From positions 1 to 32,077 of the forward strand of contig JACRBX010000261.1 in assembly GCA_016219225.1 (NCBI GenBank): a stretch of 32,077 bases of DNA, read 5' to 3'. Of this stretch, positions 16,337 through 24,670 are shown one piece after another (position 1 is the first letter of the stretch; every line of letters starts with the position of its first letter). This DNA comes from Deltaproteobacteria bacterium. Lineage in GTDB: Bacteria > Desulfobacterota > RBG-13-43-22. Position numbers and translations under genes: made by a program. The notes under the pieces were generated by a model, which did no database searches, was not told the DNA's origin, and was given only the letters and a program-made list of their open reading frames with translations.

Positions 16337-16873
16337 TTAAATAATCAAAGCCTGATCTTCTTGAATCTTGCGGCCTTCGTCCATTACCCAGGAAATGACC
16401 AGTATGACAAGGCCCACGAAGATACCGGTGAAGTCGGCAGAATAAAGTCCGAAGGAGATCATTCTTTGGCCCGGTGGGTTGTTCAGTGTCAGGACGACAG
16501 TCAACAGGGAGTTTCTGACTACATCGCCGATGACCCAGAAAATCAAAATCCGACCCAGGCTGCGGAAACAGTCCACGTTTTGCTTTGTGAATATCAATTG
16601 GTTTTCATAAAGCCCAAACAAGCTTCTGAGCTTTTGCAGGCCGTAAATGACGATACCCAAAGGGATCAGATCAACTAGAAAGGCCAGGAGACGAGTCAGT
16701 GCAGTTAGATCGGATTTGACATGAACCGGCAGAGGTATCATCGGCATCAGGGCATAGAGCCGGTTAAAGAAAATCCAGAACAGGGCACAGGCTATTGGCA
16801 GTCCGTAAATCAGTCCCGTGCAGATTCGCCTCAGGTTGCGGCTGACCTTTGTGATCCGTTGCGTGTTTTCCAT
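16337..16873 (-). CDS. DUF2975 family membrane protein
   Basis: The 178-residue protein has four hydrophobic helices (about residues 19-40, 60-80, 105-128, 145-165) with IPLGIVIYGLQKLRSLFGLYENQLIFTKQNVDCFRSLG between helices 2 and 3, a pattern typical of DUF2975. ATG 16873 follows AGGAGG by 9 nt; the longer frame from 16924 runs back over the promoter. Members are commonly paired with a small XRE regulator, as here. The biochemical role is unknown; the pair may be a self-regulating membrane-stress or growth-state module, which is inference. Confidence 0.85.
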   Translation of the reverse strand: MENTQRITKVSRNLRRICTGLIYGLPIACALFWIFFNRLYALMPMIPLPVHVKSDLTALTRLLAFLVDLIPLGIVIYGLQKLRSLFGLYENQLIFTKQNVDCFRSLGRILIFWVIGDVVRNSLLTVVLTLNNPPGQRMISFGLYSADFTGIFVGLVILVISWVMDEGRKIQEDQALII

Positions 16874-16905
16874 AATCCAATTCCTCCTCTGCTGGAATGA
16901 AAGAC

Positions 16906-16934
16906 AATTTACCGGTACGCCCATTTTTTGTCAA
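16906..16934 (-). promoter_or_regulatory. Promoter of the DUF2975-XRE unit
   Basis: TTGACA (plus 16929-16934) and TAAATT (plus 16906-16911) are 17 nt apart on the minus strand, 33 nt before the DUF2975 start codon. Confidence 0.65.
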
Positions 16935-16968
16935 TAAAAAAATATCGTTTATTGTTATTTTTTTATTG
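16932..16968. promoter_or_regulatory. 13-bp perfect dyad overlapping the -35: probable operator
   Basis: CAATAAAAAAATA (16932-16944) and TATTTTTTTATTG (16956-16968) form a perfect inverted repeat with an 11-nt spacer. It overlaps the -35 by three bases and extends upstream. The nearby XRE protein is the obvious candidate ligand. Confidence 0.6.
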
Positions 16969-16993
16969 TTTTACAGTAAATATTAATAAACAC

Positions 16994-17020
16994 TTGATTC
17001 CCGTTCCCATGGGAATGACG
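16994..17020. repeat. Partial CGTCATTCC-type palindromic repeat
   Basis: TTGATTCCCGTTCCCATGGG followed by AATGACG is half of the double-hairpin repeat seen complete at 20190-20308 and 28309-28403. Confidence 0.6.
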
Positions 17021-17126
17021 AAAATGGGCTCTTTTTGCGGACTTCCAAATAACTTAACCTTTTTTGGATAAGTTATTCCTTGATACAGCGCCGCTATGTG
17101 GCGTCCAAAAGCTTTTTACCAATCCA

Positions 17127-19550
17127 TCACTCTTTATCCGGCTTGGTTTTTTTAAATTTCCCGACCAACAGATACAGCAGTAAAAACGGCCAATTGTAGA
17201 TAAGGCCCGCCCCGCTTGAAAATCCGATATTCCTGATCAATTTCAGACCGGGAAGATTTTCAAAGGGATCGTCATTAATCAGGTACGTCCAGGTGGCCGA
17301 AGGCCTTTTCAGGGCCTGTCCCGCAGGCGCAATTTTTTTTCCGGTGACTCTCATGGTGTTAAATATTTCAACGGCTTTAATTTCCACCGCTCTTAATAGA
17401 TCACTGAATCTGATAACGGCCAATTTTTGAAATTCGAAAAAGGGTTCCAGCCCGCCAAGCCGTTGCAAGTGGATGCCCTCCCGGATTTCAGTCATATCGG
17501 CAAGGTACTGAGACCAAGAGGCATCAAGGCAGTGCAGCAGGATCTTTTGACTCATGCGGTTCAAGTGGTTGTCGTCAATCAGTAATCGGTATTCATGCCG
17601 TTTCTCCGGCGAACTCGAAATAAATAATTCCAATGCAAAATGGTCATTCAGAAATTCACACCGTTTATCAAACATAATCCGGCGTTGCTGTTCGATGGTG
17701 TCCGAATATTTAAAAAGCGTCTTTTTGATTTCCAGATTCTGTCCTTCGATAATGCGCTGCATGCGGTCTATTTCTCTCCGGAGAACTTTTTTTTCAATTT
17801 CTCCCTGTTGATGATCCCTTAAGATGCCAGAGGGGAGGAGGTCCTTAAATCGATATCGGACAAACAAATCATCTTCCAGACTGATAAAAAAGCGGGAAGA
17901 GCCGGGGTCCCCCTGCCGCCCGGCCCGGCCGCGAAGCTGCATGTCGATTCTTTGGCTTTCATGGCGGTTTGTTCCTATCACATATAATCCGCCTAAGGCC
18001 AGGACTTGCTCTTTTTCTACTTCATCATCTTCACCCAACCGGATATCCGTCCCCCGTCCGGCCATATTCGTCGATATGGTTACAGCCCCAAGCCTGCCGG
18101 CCCGGGCGATAATGCCGGCTTCGTATTCATCGTTTTTGGCATTGAGCACCGCGCACCTGATGCCCTGTTCCTGTAAGGCCTGGGCAAGCTCGGCCGATTC
18201 AGCTACGCTTCGCGTGCCTGCCAGTACGGGACGCCGGGTCCAATGGACATTGACGATCTCAGCGATTAGGGCAGTCTGTTTTTCCGTTCTGGTCCTGAAG
18301 ACAAGGTCTTTATGGTCGATTCTTATGCAAGGCCTATGGGGAGGTATCGAAACGATACTGAGATTATAAAATTGTCGAAACTCTTCTTCGGCTGACCGGG
18401 CCGTAGCGGTCATGCCGCAGATTTTAGGATATAATTGTAAAAAGTGCTGTAGGGTTATGGAATTGAGAACCTGGCCGTGGGTCCGCGTCGGGACGTTTTC
18501 TTTAGCCTCCAAGGCCGCCTGAAGTCCGTCCGGCCAGCGCCGTTTATCGGCAACGCGACCGGTGAACTCATCCACCAACTCAATTTTTCCATTTCGAACA
18601 ATGTAATCGACGTCCCGATGCAACAGTAATTCCGCATGAAGGGCACAATTCAATTGGGGCAGGAGGTCGGTATTCTCAGAAGCATAAAGATCCCCGCATG
18701 CCAAGAGCTTTTCCACACGTTCCACCCCCGAATCGGTCAAGTAGATATTTCGCTCCGAGTCATGGAATTCCACATCAACCCCGAGGGTTAATCTTCGGGC
18801 AATATCCGTCAGGCGACAGGGTTCTGGGATGAATTCCTCTGAAGCCCCGGCAATAATCAGGGGAATGCGGGCTTCGTCGATCAAGATGGAATCGGCTTCA
18901 TCGATAATGGCAAAGTTGAATGGTCGTTGCACACACTCTTCCGGCTTATAGCAAAGGCTGTCCCGCAAAAAATCAAATCCTGCTTCTTTGGCCGTGAGGT
19001 AGGTCACATCCGAGACATAGGCCTTTTGCCGTTCACCAGGACTCATCCCTTCCTGGACGTGGCCCACGGAAAGCCCCAGGAAATGATAAATCGGACCCAT
19101 CCACCGGGCATCACGGCGGGCCAGATAATCGTTAAAGGTCAGGACATGAACCCCTTTCCCCGTAAGGGCATTGAGGAAGGCGGGGAAAACGGCCGTTAAT
19201 GTCTTGCCCTCCCCGGTTTGCATCTCGGCCAGCTTTCCTTGATGAAGAACAATGCCCCCGATGAGTTGCACATCAAACGGCCTTAGCCCCAATACGCGCC
19301 GGACAACTTCAGCCACCAGGGCAAAGGCCTCTATCAAAAGATCGTCCAAGGAGCCTTCCTGGCGGGCACGAAAAGACAATTGACCGGAAATATCTTTCAG
19401 TTGAATGTCGGTTTTCTCATGAAAAGTTTTCCAACATGGATTAATTTCATTAAGTATCTGATTATAATGACTCATATCATTTTCAATGGTTTGTCCGTTA
19501 AGACGTTGGCAAAGTCTTTCTAACAATGTCGTTATGCGTTTAGTTAGCAT
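17127..19550 (-). CDS. SecA paralogue (accessory SecA-like ATPase) with hydrophobic C-terminus
   Basis: The 807-residue protein is a SecA-type DEAD motor. It has VQLIGGIVLHQGKLAEMQTG with Walker A MQTGEGKT (110-117), NDYLARRD, DEAD (217-220), the preprotein-crosslinking region, GMTATA, TISTNMAGRGTDI and RGRAGRQGDPG, then the helical scaffold and wing (SWSQYLADMTEIREGIHLQRLG). The C-terminal linker and CxCx8CH zinc site of housekeeping SecA are absent; instead it ends in a hydrophobic segment (GLIYNWPFLLLYLLVG, about 782-797) and a basic tail. This suggests a membrane-anchored or accessory SecA. ATG 19550 has AGAGGAG upstream; the longer frame reads through repeats. No secY2 or accessory Sec partner was found. 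An undescribed secreted protein lies just upstream. Confidence 0.85.
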   Translation of the reverse strand: MLTKRITTLLERLCQRLNGQTIENDMSHYNQILNEINPCWKTFHEKTDIQLKDISGQLSFRARQEGSLDDLLIEAFALVAEVVRRVLGLRPFDVQLIGGIVLHQGKLAEMQTGEGKTLTAVFPAFLNALTGKGVHVLTFNDYLARRDARWMGPIYHFLGLSVGHVQEGMSPGERQKAYVSDVTYLTAKEAGFDFLRDSLCYKPEECVQRPFNFAIIDEADSILIDEARIPLIIAGASEEFIPEPCRLTDIARRLTLGVDVEFHDSERNIYLTDSGVERVEKLLACGDLYASENTDLLPQLNCALHAELLLHRDVDYIVRNGKIELVDEFTGRVADKRRWPDGLQAALEAKENVPTRTHGQVLNSITLQHFLQLYPKICGMTATARSAEEEFRQFYNLSIVSIPPHRPCIRIDHKDLVFRTRTEKQTALIAEIVNVHWTRRPVLAGTRSVAESAELAQALQEQGIRCAVLNAKNDEYEAGIIARAGRLGAVTISTNMAGRGTDIRLGEDDEVEKEQVLALGGLYVIGTNRHESQRIDMQLRGRAGRQGDPGSSRFFISLEDDLFVRYRFKDLLPSGILRDHQQGEIEKKVLRREIDRMQRIIEGQNLEIKKTLFKYSDTIEQQRRIMFDKRCEFLNDHFALELFISSSPEKRHEYRLLIDDNHLNRMSQKILLHCLDASWSQYLADMTEIREGIHLQRLGGLEPFFEFQKLAVIRFSDLLRAVEIKAVEIFNTMRVTGKKIAPAGQALKRPSATWTYLINDDPFENLPGLKLIRNIGFSSGAGLIYNWPFLLLYLLVGKFKKTKPDKE

Positions 19551-19640
19551 GGCATTCTCCTCTGGGCAGCGGGCACCCTTTCGTCTTGCCTCCCTCCCAC
19601 ACCTTCCCCATCCGATGGAGGAGGGCAGGTGTGGGGGTGG

Positions 19641-19729
19641 GGTGCCACGGAGTATGAAAATAAGGTCAAGGTTCAAGGTACAGGGTTCAAGGTTTTTCAC
19701 GCTTGAAACTTGCATCTTGCAACTTAAAA
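19641..19729. repeat. AGGTTCA/CTTGCAA heptamer arrays upstream of secA-like gene
   Basis: AAGGTCA, AGGTTCA, AGGTACA, GGGTTCA, AGGTTTT (19662-19696) are followed by CTTGAAA, CTTGCAT, CTTGCAA, CTTAAAA (19702-19729), roughly complementary. The preceding GTGCCACGGAGTATGAAAAT (19643-19662) matches the block near 19-40. Confidence 0.75.
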
Positions 19730-19750
19730 CTGTTTTATCGTAATAATCAG

Positions 19751-20164
19751 CTATGACAGGGAGAATTCGTGAGGGAGAGGGTCGTTATCCGAGGATTGAT
19801 GACAACGGTTTTTTTTCTTAAGAATTGACAGTAGGTGGTGGGTGGGTGTATGGACTGGCTGATCGTCCGTCGACTGCTCCAGGAAGCGAAATGATTCAAT
19901 GAAAGGCCGGGCACTGTGTTTATCAAGGATCTCTAAATGGCCGAAAAATAAACCCTTGTTTGGTTTTAACGAAAAAAGATGGTTAGGATTTTTGAGATGG
20001 CCGCCTAATGGCTTTTGAACAACAAGCTCAATCTGGGCAGCGCTGGGATTATGGAATTGTTTGGTTAAAGAGCATAGGCCATTGCCGCCTTGCAGCAAGA
20101 ATACCCAGGTAATCGCAATACAAAAAAGCTTCAGGAATGAATGGTTCTTTTGTCCGGTATTCAT
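19751..20164 (-). CDS. Hypothetical secreted protein upstream of the SecA paralogue
   Basis: The 137-residue product starts MNTGQKNHSFLKLFCIAITW followed by VFLLQGGNGLCS: a basic n-region, a hydrophobic core and small residues, like a Sec signal peptide. The mature part is basic and His-rich in its second half (PVHTPTHHLLSILKKKNRCHQ) with no recognised domain. Two Cys remain after the signal core. A weak AGG lies 7 nt before ATG. It is on the same strand as, and 200 nt upstream of, the SecA paralogue, so they might be co-transcribed. No opposing frame competes. It could also be a decayed gene; I cannot name a family. Confidence 0.45.
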   Translation of the reverse strand: MNTGQKNHSFLKLFCIAITWVFLLQGGNGLCSLTKQFHNPSAAQIELVVQKPLGGHLKNPNHLFSLKPNKGLFFGHLEILDKHSARPFIESFRFLEQSTDDQPVHTPTHHLLSILKKKNRCHQSSDNDPLPHEFSLS

Positions 20165-20189
20165 ATCGGCCTATCGATATTTGATGCTT

Positions 20190-20308
20190 TCGTAAAAAGT
20201 CCTGAAGCGTACATTTGCGTCATTCCCGTGAAAACGGGAATCCAGTGATTTTAATTAGTTACTCATGACCTGGATTCCCGCCTACGCGGGAATGACGACT
20301 TTTTACGA
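20190..20308. repeat. Nested palindromic interspersed repeat (MITE/REP-like)
   Basis: Outer arms TCGTAAAAAGTC (20190-20201) and GACTTTTTACGA (20297-20308) are a perfect 12-bp inverted repeat. Inside lie two hairpins: GTCATTCCCGTG/ACGGGAAT and ATTCCCGC/GCGGGAATGAC, plus the CCAG/CTGG arms. Related copies occur at 16994-17020 and 28309-28403. Confidence 0.85.
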
Positions 20309-20358
20309 GACCATCAATTTTTGAATCCTATCAATTTATTCGGTTCAAATTTTACATC

Positions 20359-21000
20359 TCATTTCCTGATAAACCGGTCCTTGAAAAACCCCTGACTGAG
20401 GTAGAGGGCGGCTACCGGGTTATGGCCCAAGGCCCGGTCCTTGACCACCAGGGGGGTGGTCTCCGCTTTACAGTTGCGTAAAAACAGGATGTCGTGTCCC
20501 AGGCAGAGGCCGACCATGATATTCAGCTCGGTTTTCTCCCGGTTGAGCACCTCGGCCTGCAGGATGGGATTGCATAAAATATTGCCCGGCATGCCCACCT
20601 CTTTGGGATGCACCTCCCCGCAGAGACAGGATACGGAGACCACCTCGAATCTATTGTTTTCGAGAACGTCGGACAAAAATCTCGATTCGCGCATCAGGGC
20701 ATAACAGGTGGCGATTCCAATTCTATTCATGCCCCTTATCCGGGCATATTCCATAATTTCATCCACCCTGGTCCAGGAAAACATCTCTCTCGGTCTTTCC
20801 GGGTTGCGCACCTTATCCATCAAACCCTGCCAACCCTTGTTCACCGCTTCGTTCTCGGGCAGCCGGTATTTCTCCGTCACCTCCCGGATCAGGCCCGGGT
20901 ATTTTTCCGTCGGGCAGGACGGCGGCACTTTTTTGTCCTTATCTTCAGCACCGCATCGAAGGACGGTACATTTTACGCATTGTGGAGCAGGCTTTTCCAT
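20359..21000 (-). CDS. DUF1847 domain protein (Cys-rich, putative metal-binding)
   Basis: The 213-residue protein opens with four cysteines (C8-x2-C11-x4-C16 ... C29) in PQCVKCTVLRCGAEDKDKKV, then the DUF1847 core: RIGIATCYALMRESRFLSDV, VVSVSCLCGEVHPKEVG, CNPILQAEVLN and NIMVGLCLGHDILFL...CKAETTPLVVKDRALGHNPVAALY. The numerous conserved cysteines suggest metal or Fe-S binding; function is unknown. It is frequent in anaerobes, in line with the inferred host. AGGAGG stands 7 nt before the ATG. It lies downstream of the ATPase gene on the same strand (84-nt gap). Confidence 0.88.
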   Translation of the reverse strand: MEKPAPQCVKCTVLRCGAEDKDKKVPPSCPTEKYPGLIREVTEKYRLPENEAVNKGWQGLMDKVRNPERPREMFSWTRVDEIMEYARIRGMNRIGIATCYALMRESRFLSDVLENNRFEVVSVSCLCGEVHPKEVGMPGNILCNPILQAEVLNREKTELNIMVGLCLGHDILFLRNCKAETTPLVVKDRALGHNPVAALYLSQGFFKDRFIRK

Positions 21001-21084
21001 AGGAGACCTCCTGGTATTTTATCGAATTTAATGAATATTTTTTATCGTCCGTGTGCGTCTGAGTGGGTCCGTGGCTAATTGCAG

Positions 21085-22389
21085 TTACTCCGTCAATTCC
21101 GGAAGATCAAGCAGAAAACGCCATATGGGGACCACCTCAATGGCCCCATCAATCCGTTCGACATCGTTCCGGGTCACAATGGTTCCGGTCTTGAGATTTA
21201 GTTCGGCCATCGCTTCGCTCAGAGCCGCAACCTCCCGCTTCCTGGTCTGCGGTCCGGTCAGAGACTCGCACACCTGGAACAACATCGGCTTGCGGTTCTG
21301 TCCCGAAACGATGAAATCGACCTCCTTGCCGATCTTCGTTCTGTAATAGAAGATCTCCGGATAAAGACGACGCAGGGCCGTGAAGGTGAGATTCTCCAGG
21401 AGATGTCCGGAATTAACCAGAATCCCAGACGACACTGAACTGACCAGGGCGTGATCAATGCAATAAATTTTTTTCGGATTAGTGTTACTGCGCATTAGCG
21501 ATGCGTCGAATAGCCGCACCGTAAAGAGGAAATAGGCGTCTTCAAACCATTCCAGGTAATCCGCCACTGCCGACTTGGGGGCCTTGTGACCCAACGATTT
21601 CAGGTATCCTGTCAGTCTATTGATAGAATACATGGAGGCCGTGCTGTCCACAAGCCAATGGGCGAGATCGGACACCGCCTTGGGATGGGAGATGTCGTGA
21701 CGCTCGATCAAGTCCCTGAACATTATGGTGTGAAAATATTCCTGATGGATCTTGATTCTTAAGATTCGGCTAAGGCCGGCAACCTCGGGGAAGCCCCCGG
21801 TTTCCCAGTATTCTTCAAAGGCCCTCTGGATGAGGAGACGCTTCTTAGTCGATAGGGGACCTACGCTTTCGATACCCTTGTAATCCAGAAATTCTCTGAA
21901 CGAGAAGGGAAACATCTCCCATGACAACGCCCGCCCGCGCATTTGAGTGGCAATTTCCTTTGAAAGCATCTGCGACGATGATCCCGTGAGATAGACCTGA
22001 CATTTCTCGGTCCGCATGAGCCGGTCCATGAAAGGCTCCCAGCCGGGAATAGCCTGGATTTCGTCGAAAAAACAATAAACCGTCTCGGTATTTTTCTTCT
22101 CCGGATAAATCGAAAAGTAGGCTTCGCTGATCAACCCGAGATTGTCCTCTCGAAGGTTATGGAGACGGTCGTCGAAGAAATTAAGGTATAAAATATTTTT
22201 TACCGAAACTCCACTCTCCAGAAGCCGCTGGATGACTTGAAACAGGTAGGTGGACTTACCGCCTCGGCGCACACCGATGCAGACAGCAGCCTTTCCCGGC
22301 ACCGCTTCGATACGTAAGCGTCGGGGGACTCCAGTCTGTTGATGAACCTCCTGGAAGTCAAGGATGATGGACTTGATCGTCTCTTTCAT
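21085..22389 (-). CDS. AAA ATPase with DUF4143 C-terminal domain
   Basis: The 434-residue protein has an N-terminal AAA domain with P-loop GVRRGGKST (39-47), Walker B YCFFDEIQAIPGW (105-117), sensor-like YLTGSSSQML and RGRALSWEMFPFSFREFLDY. The DUF4143 part (about 200-420) ends in a PD-(D/E)xK-like pattern (YYRTKIGKEVDFIVSG...LFQVCES). The family is widespread, often patchy and in many copies; no firm function is known, though nuclease-like or conflict-related roles have been considered. A sigma70 promoter overlaps a long palindrome directly upstream, so expression is probably self-limited. Length is normal. Next to it is an intact IS. Confidence 0.9.
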   Translation of the reverse strand: MKETIKSIILDFQEVHQQTGVPRRLRIEAVPGKAAVCIGVRRGGKSTYLFQVIQRLLESGVSVKNILYLNFFDDRLHNLREDNLGLISEAYFSIYPEKKNTETVYCFFDEIQAIPGWEPFMDRLMRTEKCQVYLTGSSSQMLSKEIATQMRGRALSWEMFPFSFREFLDYKGIESVGPLSTKKRLLIQRAFEEYWETGGFPEVAGLSRILRIKIHQEYFHTIMFRDLIERHDISHPKAVSDLAHWLVDSTASMYSINRLTGYLKSLGHKAPKSAVADYLEWFEDAYFLFTVRLFDASLMRSNTNPKKIYCIDHALVSSVSSGILVNSGHLLENLTFTALRRLYPEIFYYRTKIGKEVDFIVSGQNRKPMLFQVCESLTGPQTRKREVAALSEAMAELNLKTGTIVTRNDVERIDGAIEVVPIWRFLLDLPELTE

Positions 22390-22398
22390 TGAATAATC

Positions 22399-22450
22399 CT
22401 GGATATATTTATTACCGATTAAGCCATTAACCGGTAATAAATATATCCAG
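22399..22450. promoter_or_regulatory. 19-bp-arm palindrome (probable operator) of the ATPase gene
   Basis: CTGGATATATTTATTACCG (22399-22417) and CGGTAATAAATATATCCAG (22432-22450) are a perfect inverted repeat. After one mismatch, pairing continues (TTAA/TTAA) to a 4-nt loop, so 23 of 24 positions pair. The right arm contains the -10; the left arm lies in the leader, 9 nt before ATG. Confidence 0.85.
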
Positions 22451-22468
22451 TTTTAAATATATTGTCAA
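22440..22468 (-). promoter_or_regulatory. Sigma70 promoter of the ATPase gene
   Basis: TTGACA (plus 22463-22468), 17 nt, then TATATT (plus 22440-22445) on the minus strand. The -10 is embedded in the palindrome. Confidence 0.75.
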
Positions 22469-22567
22469 GCCTTTTCCCGGACTCGACTAAATCCTTTCTC
22501 TCGTCGGCTACAGGAATGGAAAGCTGGGAAAGGCGATAAAAGGACATCCTGGAAGGGTACGATTTCG

Positions 22568-22592
22568 TTCCTTTAACAGCGATTTTCGCAGA
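22568..22592. repeat. IS left terminal inverted repeat
   Basis: 25-bp arm, 24/25 identical to the reverse complement of 24671-24695. It lies 37 nt beyond the transposase stop. Confidence 0.8.
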
Positions 22593-22629
22593 GCCTTAAC
22601 CGTCATTTCAATATAAGATTTTGAGGTCA

Positions 22630-24348
22630 TTATTTAAACTCGAGATTTAACTTGGCGCCATCGAGCCAGGAGAGGGTCTGAGGAAGACGGGGCCAAGGAA
22701 CATTACGCAAAATAGGATTATGAGCTTGTCGTGGATAAGTAACCAGGATTTCCTCGCCTTTGATTCGAACCGTACCTTTGCCTTTTACGAAATGGCGATA
22801 AATTGTTGGGGCATCACATTGTTCGAATCCTCTAAGTTTTTGTGCCAGCATACTATAGAGGGTATCAGCCATCATGGTCATAAGAACATCAAAGTGGACC
22901 TTGACCAGAATAGGAGACGACAGGGCATTGAGATGGAAGAATTTAACCGCTTCGGAAATCACATTTTCGACCCGCCACCTTCTGGCATAATCTCCCACCA
23001 GGCGCTCCACCGGGGAACTGAAATCATTGGAGATGAGGAAGGCCGGCTCTTCCCGGCCATTTCCCCTGATGATAACCTGTCGAAGGGTTCCTTCGTAATC
23101 CCCCAGGGTAATCTCCGATTGATGAACCAAAGGGTTGGGGTATTTCCGTTTGTCGTGGGGGATATGGATCTTGTCCCAGGGTTTGAGCTTATCCAGATTC
23201 TCAATCAGTTTTTTCCCCCTTCGTCTAAGGGTAATAAACTTAACTCCTTGCTCATTCAACTGCGAAAGATGTTGGTAGGTCGTGAATTTGGAATCAAAGA
23301 TCAAGGTGGAAGAAACGCCTCTTCTCATCTTTTTCCAGAAGGCCAGAAAGTCCAGAACCTGATCGCTGGCCTCCTCCCATTGAATATCGGCCGCCGTGTA
23401 CAGGATCAGCTTGGAGGAGGCATCTTGGGCCACCAAAGTCAAGGCCCCCTTCATCCTTTTCCCTCTGGCCCCCGCCCAATGTTCCTGAAGAACCGATTCT
23501 TCCCCATAATGGGGGATGGTATGGAAGTCGAGGTTAATGATGTTGCCATCGTACAGGCCCAGGGCAACGGCCTTTTTCACAAACCCTTTCTGAAGGTTCA
23601 GCAAATGGACCGCGTCCAGGGAATAAGAATAGGTCGACATGGCCGTACATTTGGGCAGGACATTAAGCCCAGCCAACAGACCCAGGCCGGGATCGAAGGC
23701 ATGATCACCGATATGAGCGTATCGTTCAGTACCCAAGAGCTTCAGCGCCAGGAAGGACAAAAAGTAGCTTGTGGCCGGAATGATTTTGGTTCCCGGCAAT
23801 CCTGCGGCCCGAATCAATTCCGGCAGATTAAATTTTTCGATAAAGGGGGCAAAAAGGAAGACCCCAGCCGAGGCACATTCATAACTGGACCCATCCAAGT
23901 TTCTGATGGAAATACCCTCCGATTTAAGGGGTACAGCCGCTCCTTTAACGGTCAGGCCGATCTTAAGGCGAGTCCGCCGGGGAAGCTTAGGAAACCCTTC
24001 TTCAGCCAAGACGCGCTCCACGGTTCGGACCGAGATCTCTGTCCCTTCCTCGGAAAGCAATTGAGAGATCTCTCCGGCGGAAAGATGACCCTGCCTCCAG
24101 GTACGGATCTTTTGACGGATTTCATTGGTAACGCGATAACGGGCCGCCGTTCCTTCCGGAACGGGTTCGGAGAAGTCTATCAGGCCGGTCATAAACTGGT
24201 GACGAAGGAGATGAATATATCCTGGGGTGTACCCGAATCGTTCCCCGACTATAGCGGCGGGAAGGCGATCGACAAAGGAAGCTCGTAAGGCTTCATAGCG
24301 CCGTTGCCAGTCATGGACAGGGTTGGTGAAGAAGGCCGCATCCCGCAT
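22630..24348 (-). CDS. DDE transposase, IS4 superfamily-like, with N-terminal HTH domains
   Basis: The 572-residue protein has a first HTH region (about 10-50: AAIVGERFGYTPGYIHLLRHQF), a second helix-turn-helix (about 85-125: LSAGEISQLLSEEGTEISV) and a DDE core: first Asp in IINLDFHTIPHYGEE, second Asp in STLIFDSKFTTY, and the glutamate in YARRWRVENVISEAVKF, a variant of the Y-R-E-K signature of the IS4 superfamily. All catalytic residues are present, so it appears active. I chose ATG 24348, the first position after a near-consensus promoter; the frame is open to 24462 but those codons are AT-rich and unlike protein. The transcript would be nearly leaderless. Exact IS family was not resolved. 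Confidence 0.88.
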   Translation of the reverse strand: MRDAAFFTNPVHDWQRRYEALRASFVDRLPAAIVGERFGYTPGYIHLLRHQFMTGLIDFSEPVPEGTAARYRVTNEIRQKIRTWRQGHLSAGEISQLLSEEGTEISVRTVERVLAEEGFPKLPRRTRLKIGLTVKGAAVPLKSEGISIRNLDGSSYECASAGVFLFAPFIEKFNLPELIRAAGLPGTKIIPATSYFLSFLALKLLGTERYAHIGDHAFDPGLGLLAGLNVLPKCTAMSTYSYSLDAVHLLNLQKGFVKKAVALGLYDGNIINLDFHTIPHYGEESVLQEHWAGARGKRMKGALTLVAQDASSKLILYTAADIQWEEASDQVLDFLAFWKKMRRGVSSTLIFDSKFTTYQHLSQLNEQGVKFITLRRRGKKLIENLDKLKPWDKIHIPHDKRKYPNPLVHQSEITLGDYEGTLRQVIIRGNGREEPAFLISNDFSSPVERLVGDYARRWRVENVISEAVKFFHLNALSSPILVKVHFDVLMTMMADTLYSMLAQKLRGFEQCDAPTIYRHFVKGKGTVRIKGEEILVTYPRQAHNPILRNVPWPRLPQTLSWLDGAKLNLEFK

Positions 24349-24354
24349 GGCGAT

Positions 24355-24383
24355 CTTATATAATATGACGATTAAAATGTCAA
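24355..24383 (-). promoter_or_regulatory. Transposase promoter
   Basis: TTGACA (plus 24378-24383), 17-nt spacer, TATAAG (plus 24355-24360). The -10 ends only 6 nt before the ATG at 24348, leaving essentially no leader and no Shine-Dalgarno. Confidence 0.65.
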
Positions 24384-24670
24384 GTACTATTTTATTAAAA
24401 TAGATCCCCCGGCTTGAATTTATTTTCATACGCTGGCCACAATTGATAATTTTACTTGTCATTACTGAATTATTGGCCTTAATAATAACGTTTTAAAAAT
24501 GAATATTGCTGGGTGTATGAGATTTAATCTATTATATTCCAACTTATAATCGTCACCTTATATAAGATTGACTGGCAGCGAAAAACCGATGCCAATGTTA
24601 ACATATTTAAATCATTTAACTTTTTAAAGATGCGCGCCATAAAATCTGGCTATAAAAGAAAAAACGGGCG

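Noticed and set aside
19550-19715. Longer N-terminus for the SecA paralogue
   Set aside because: It would translate the heptamer repeat; ATG 19550 has a strong ribosome site and fits SecA.
22720-24288. 522-residue plus-strand frame opposite the transposase
   Set aside because: The minus strand has all DDE residues; the plus frame is Phe/Gln/Gly-biased with no recognisable motif.
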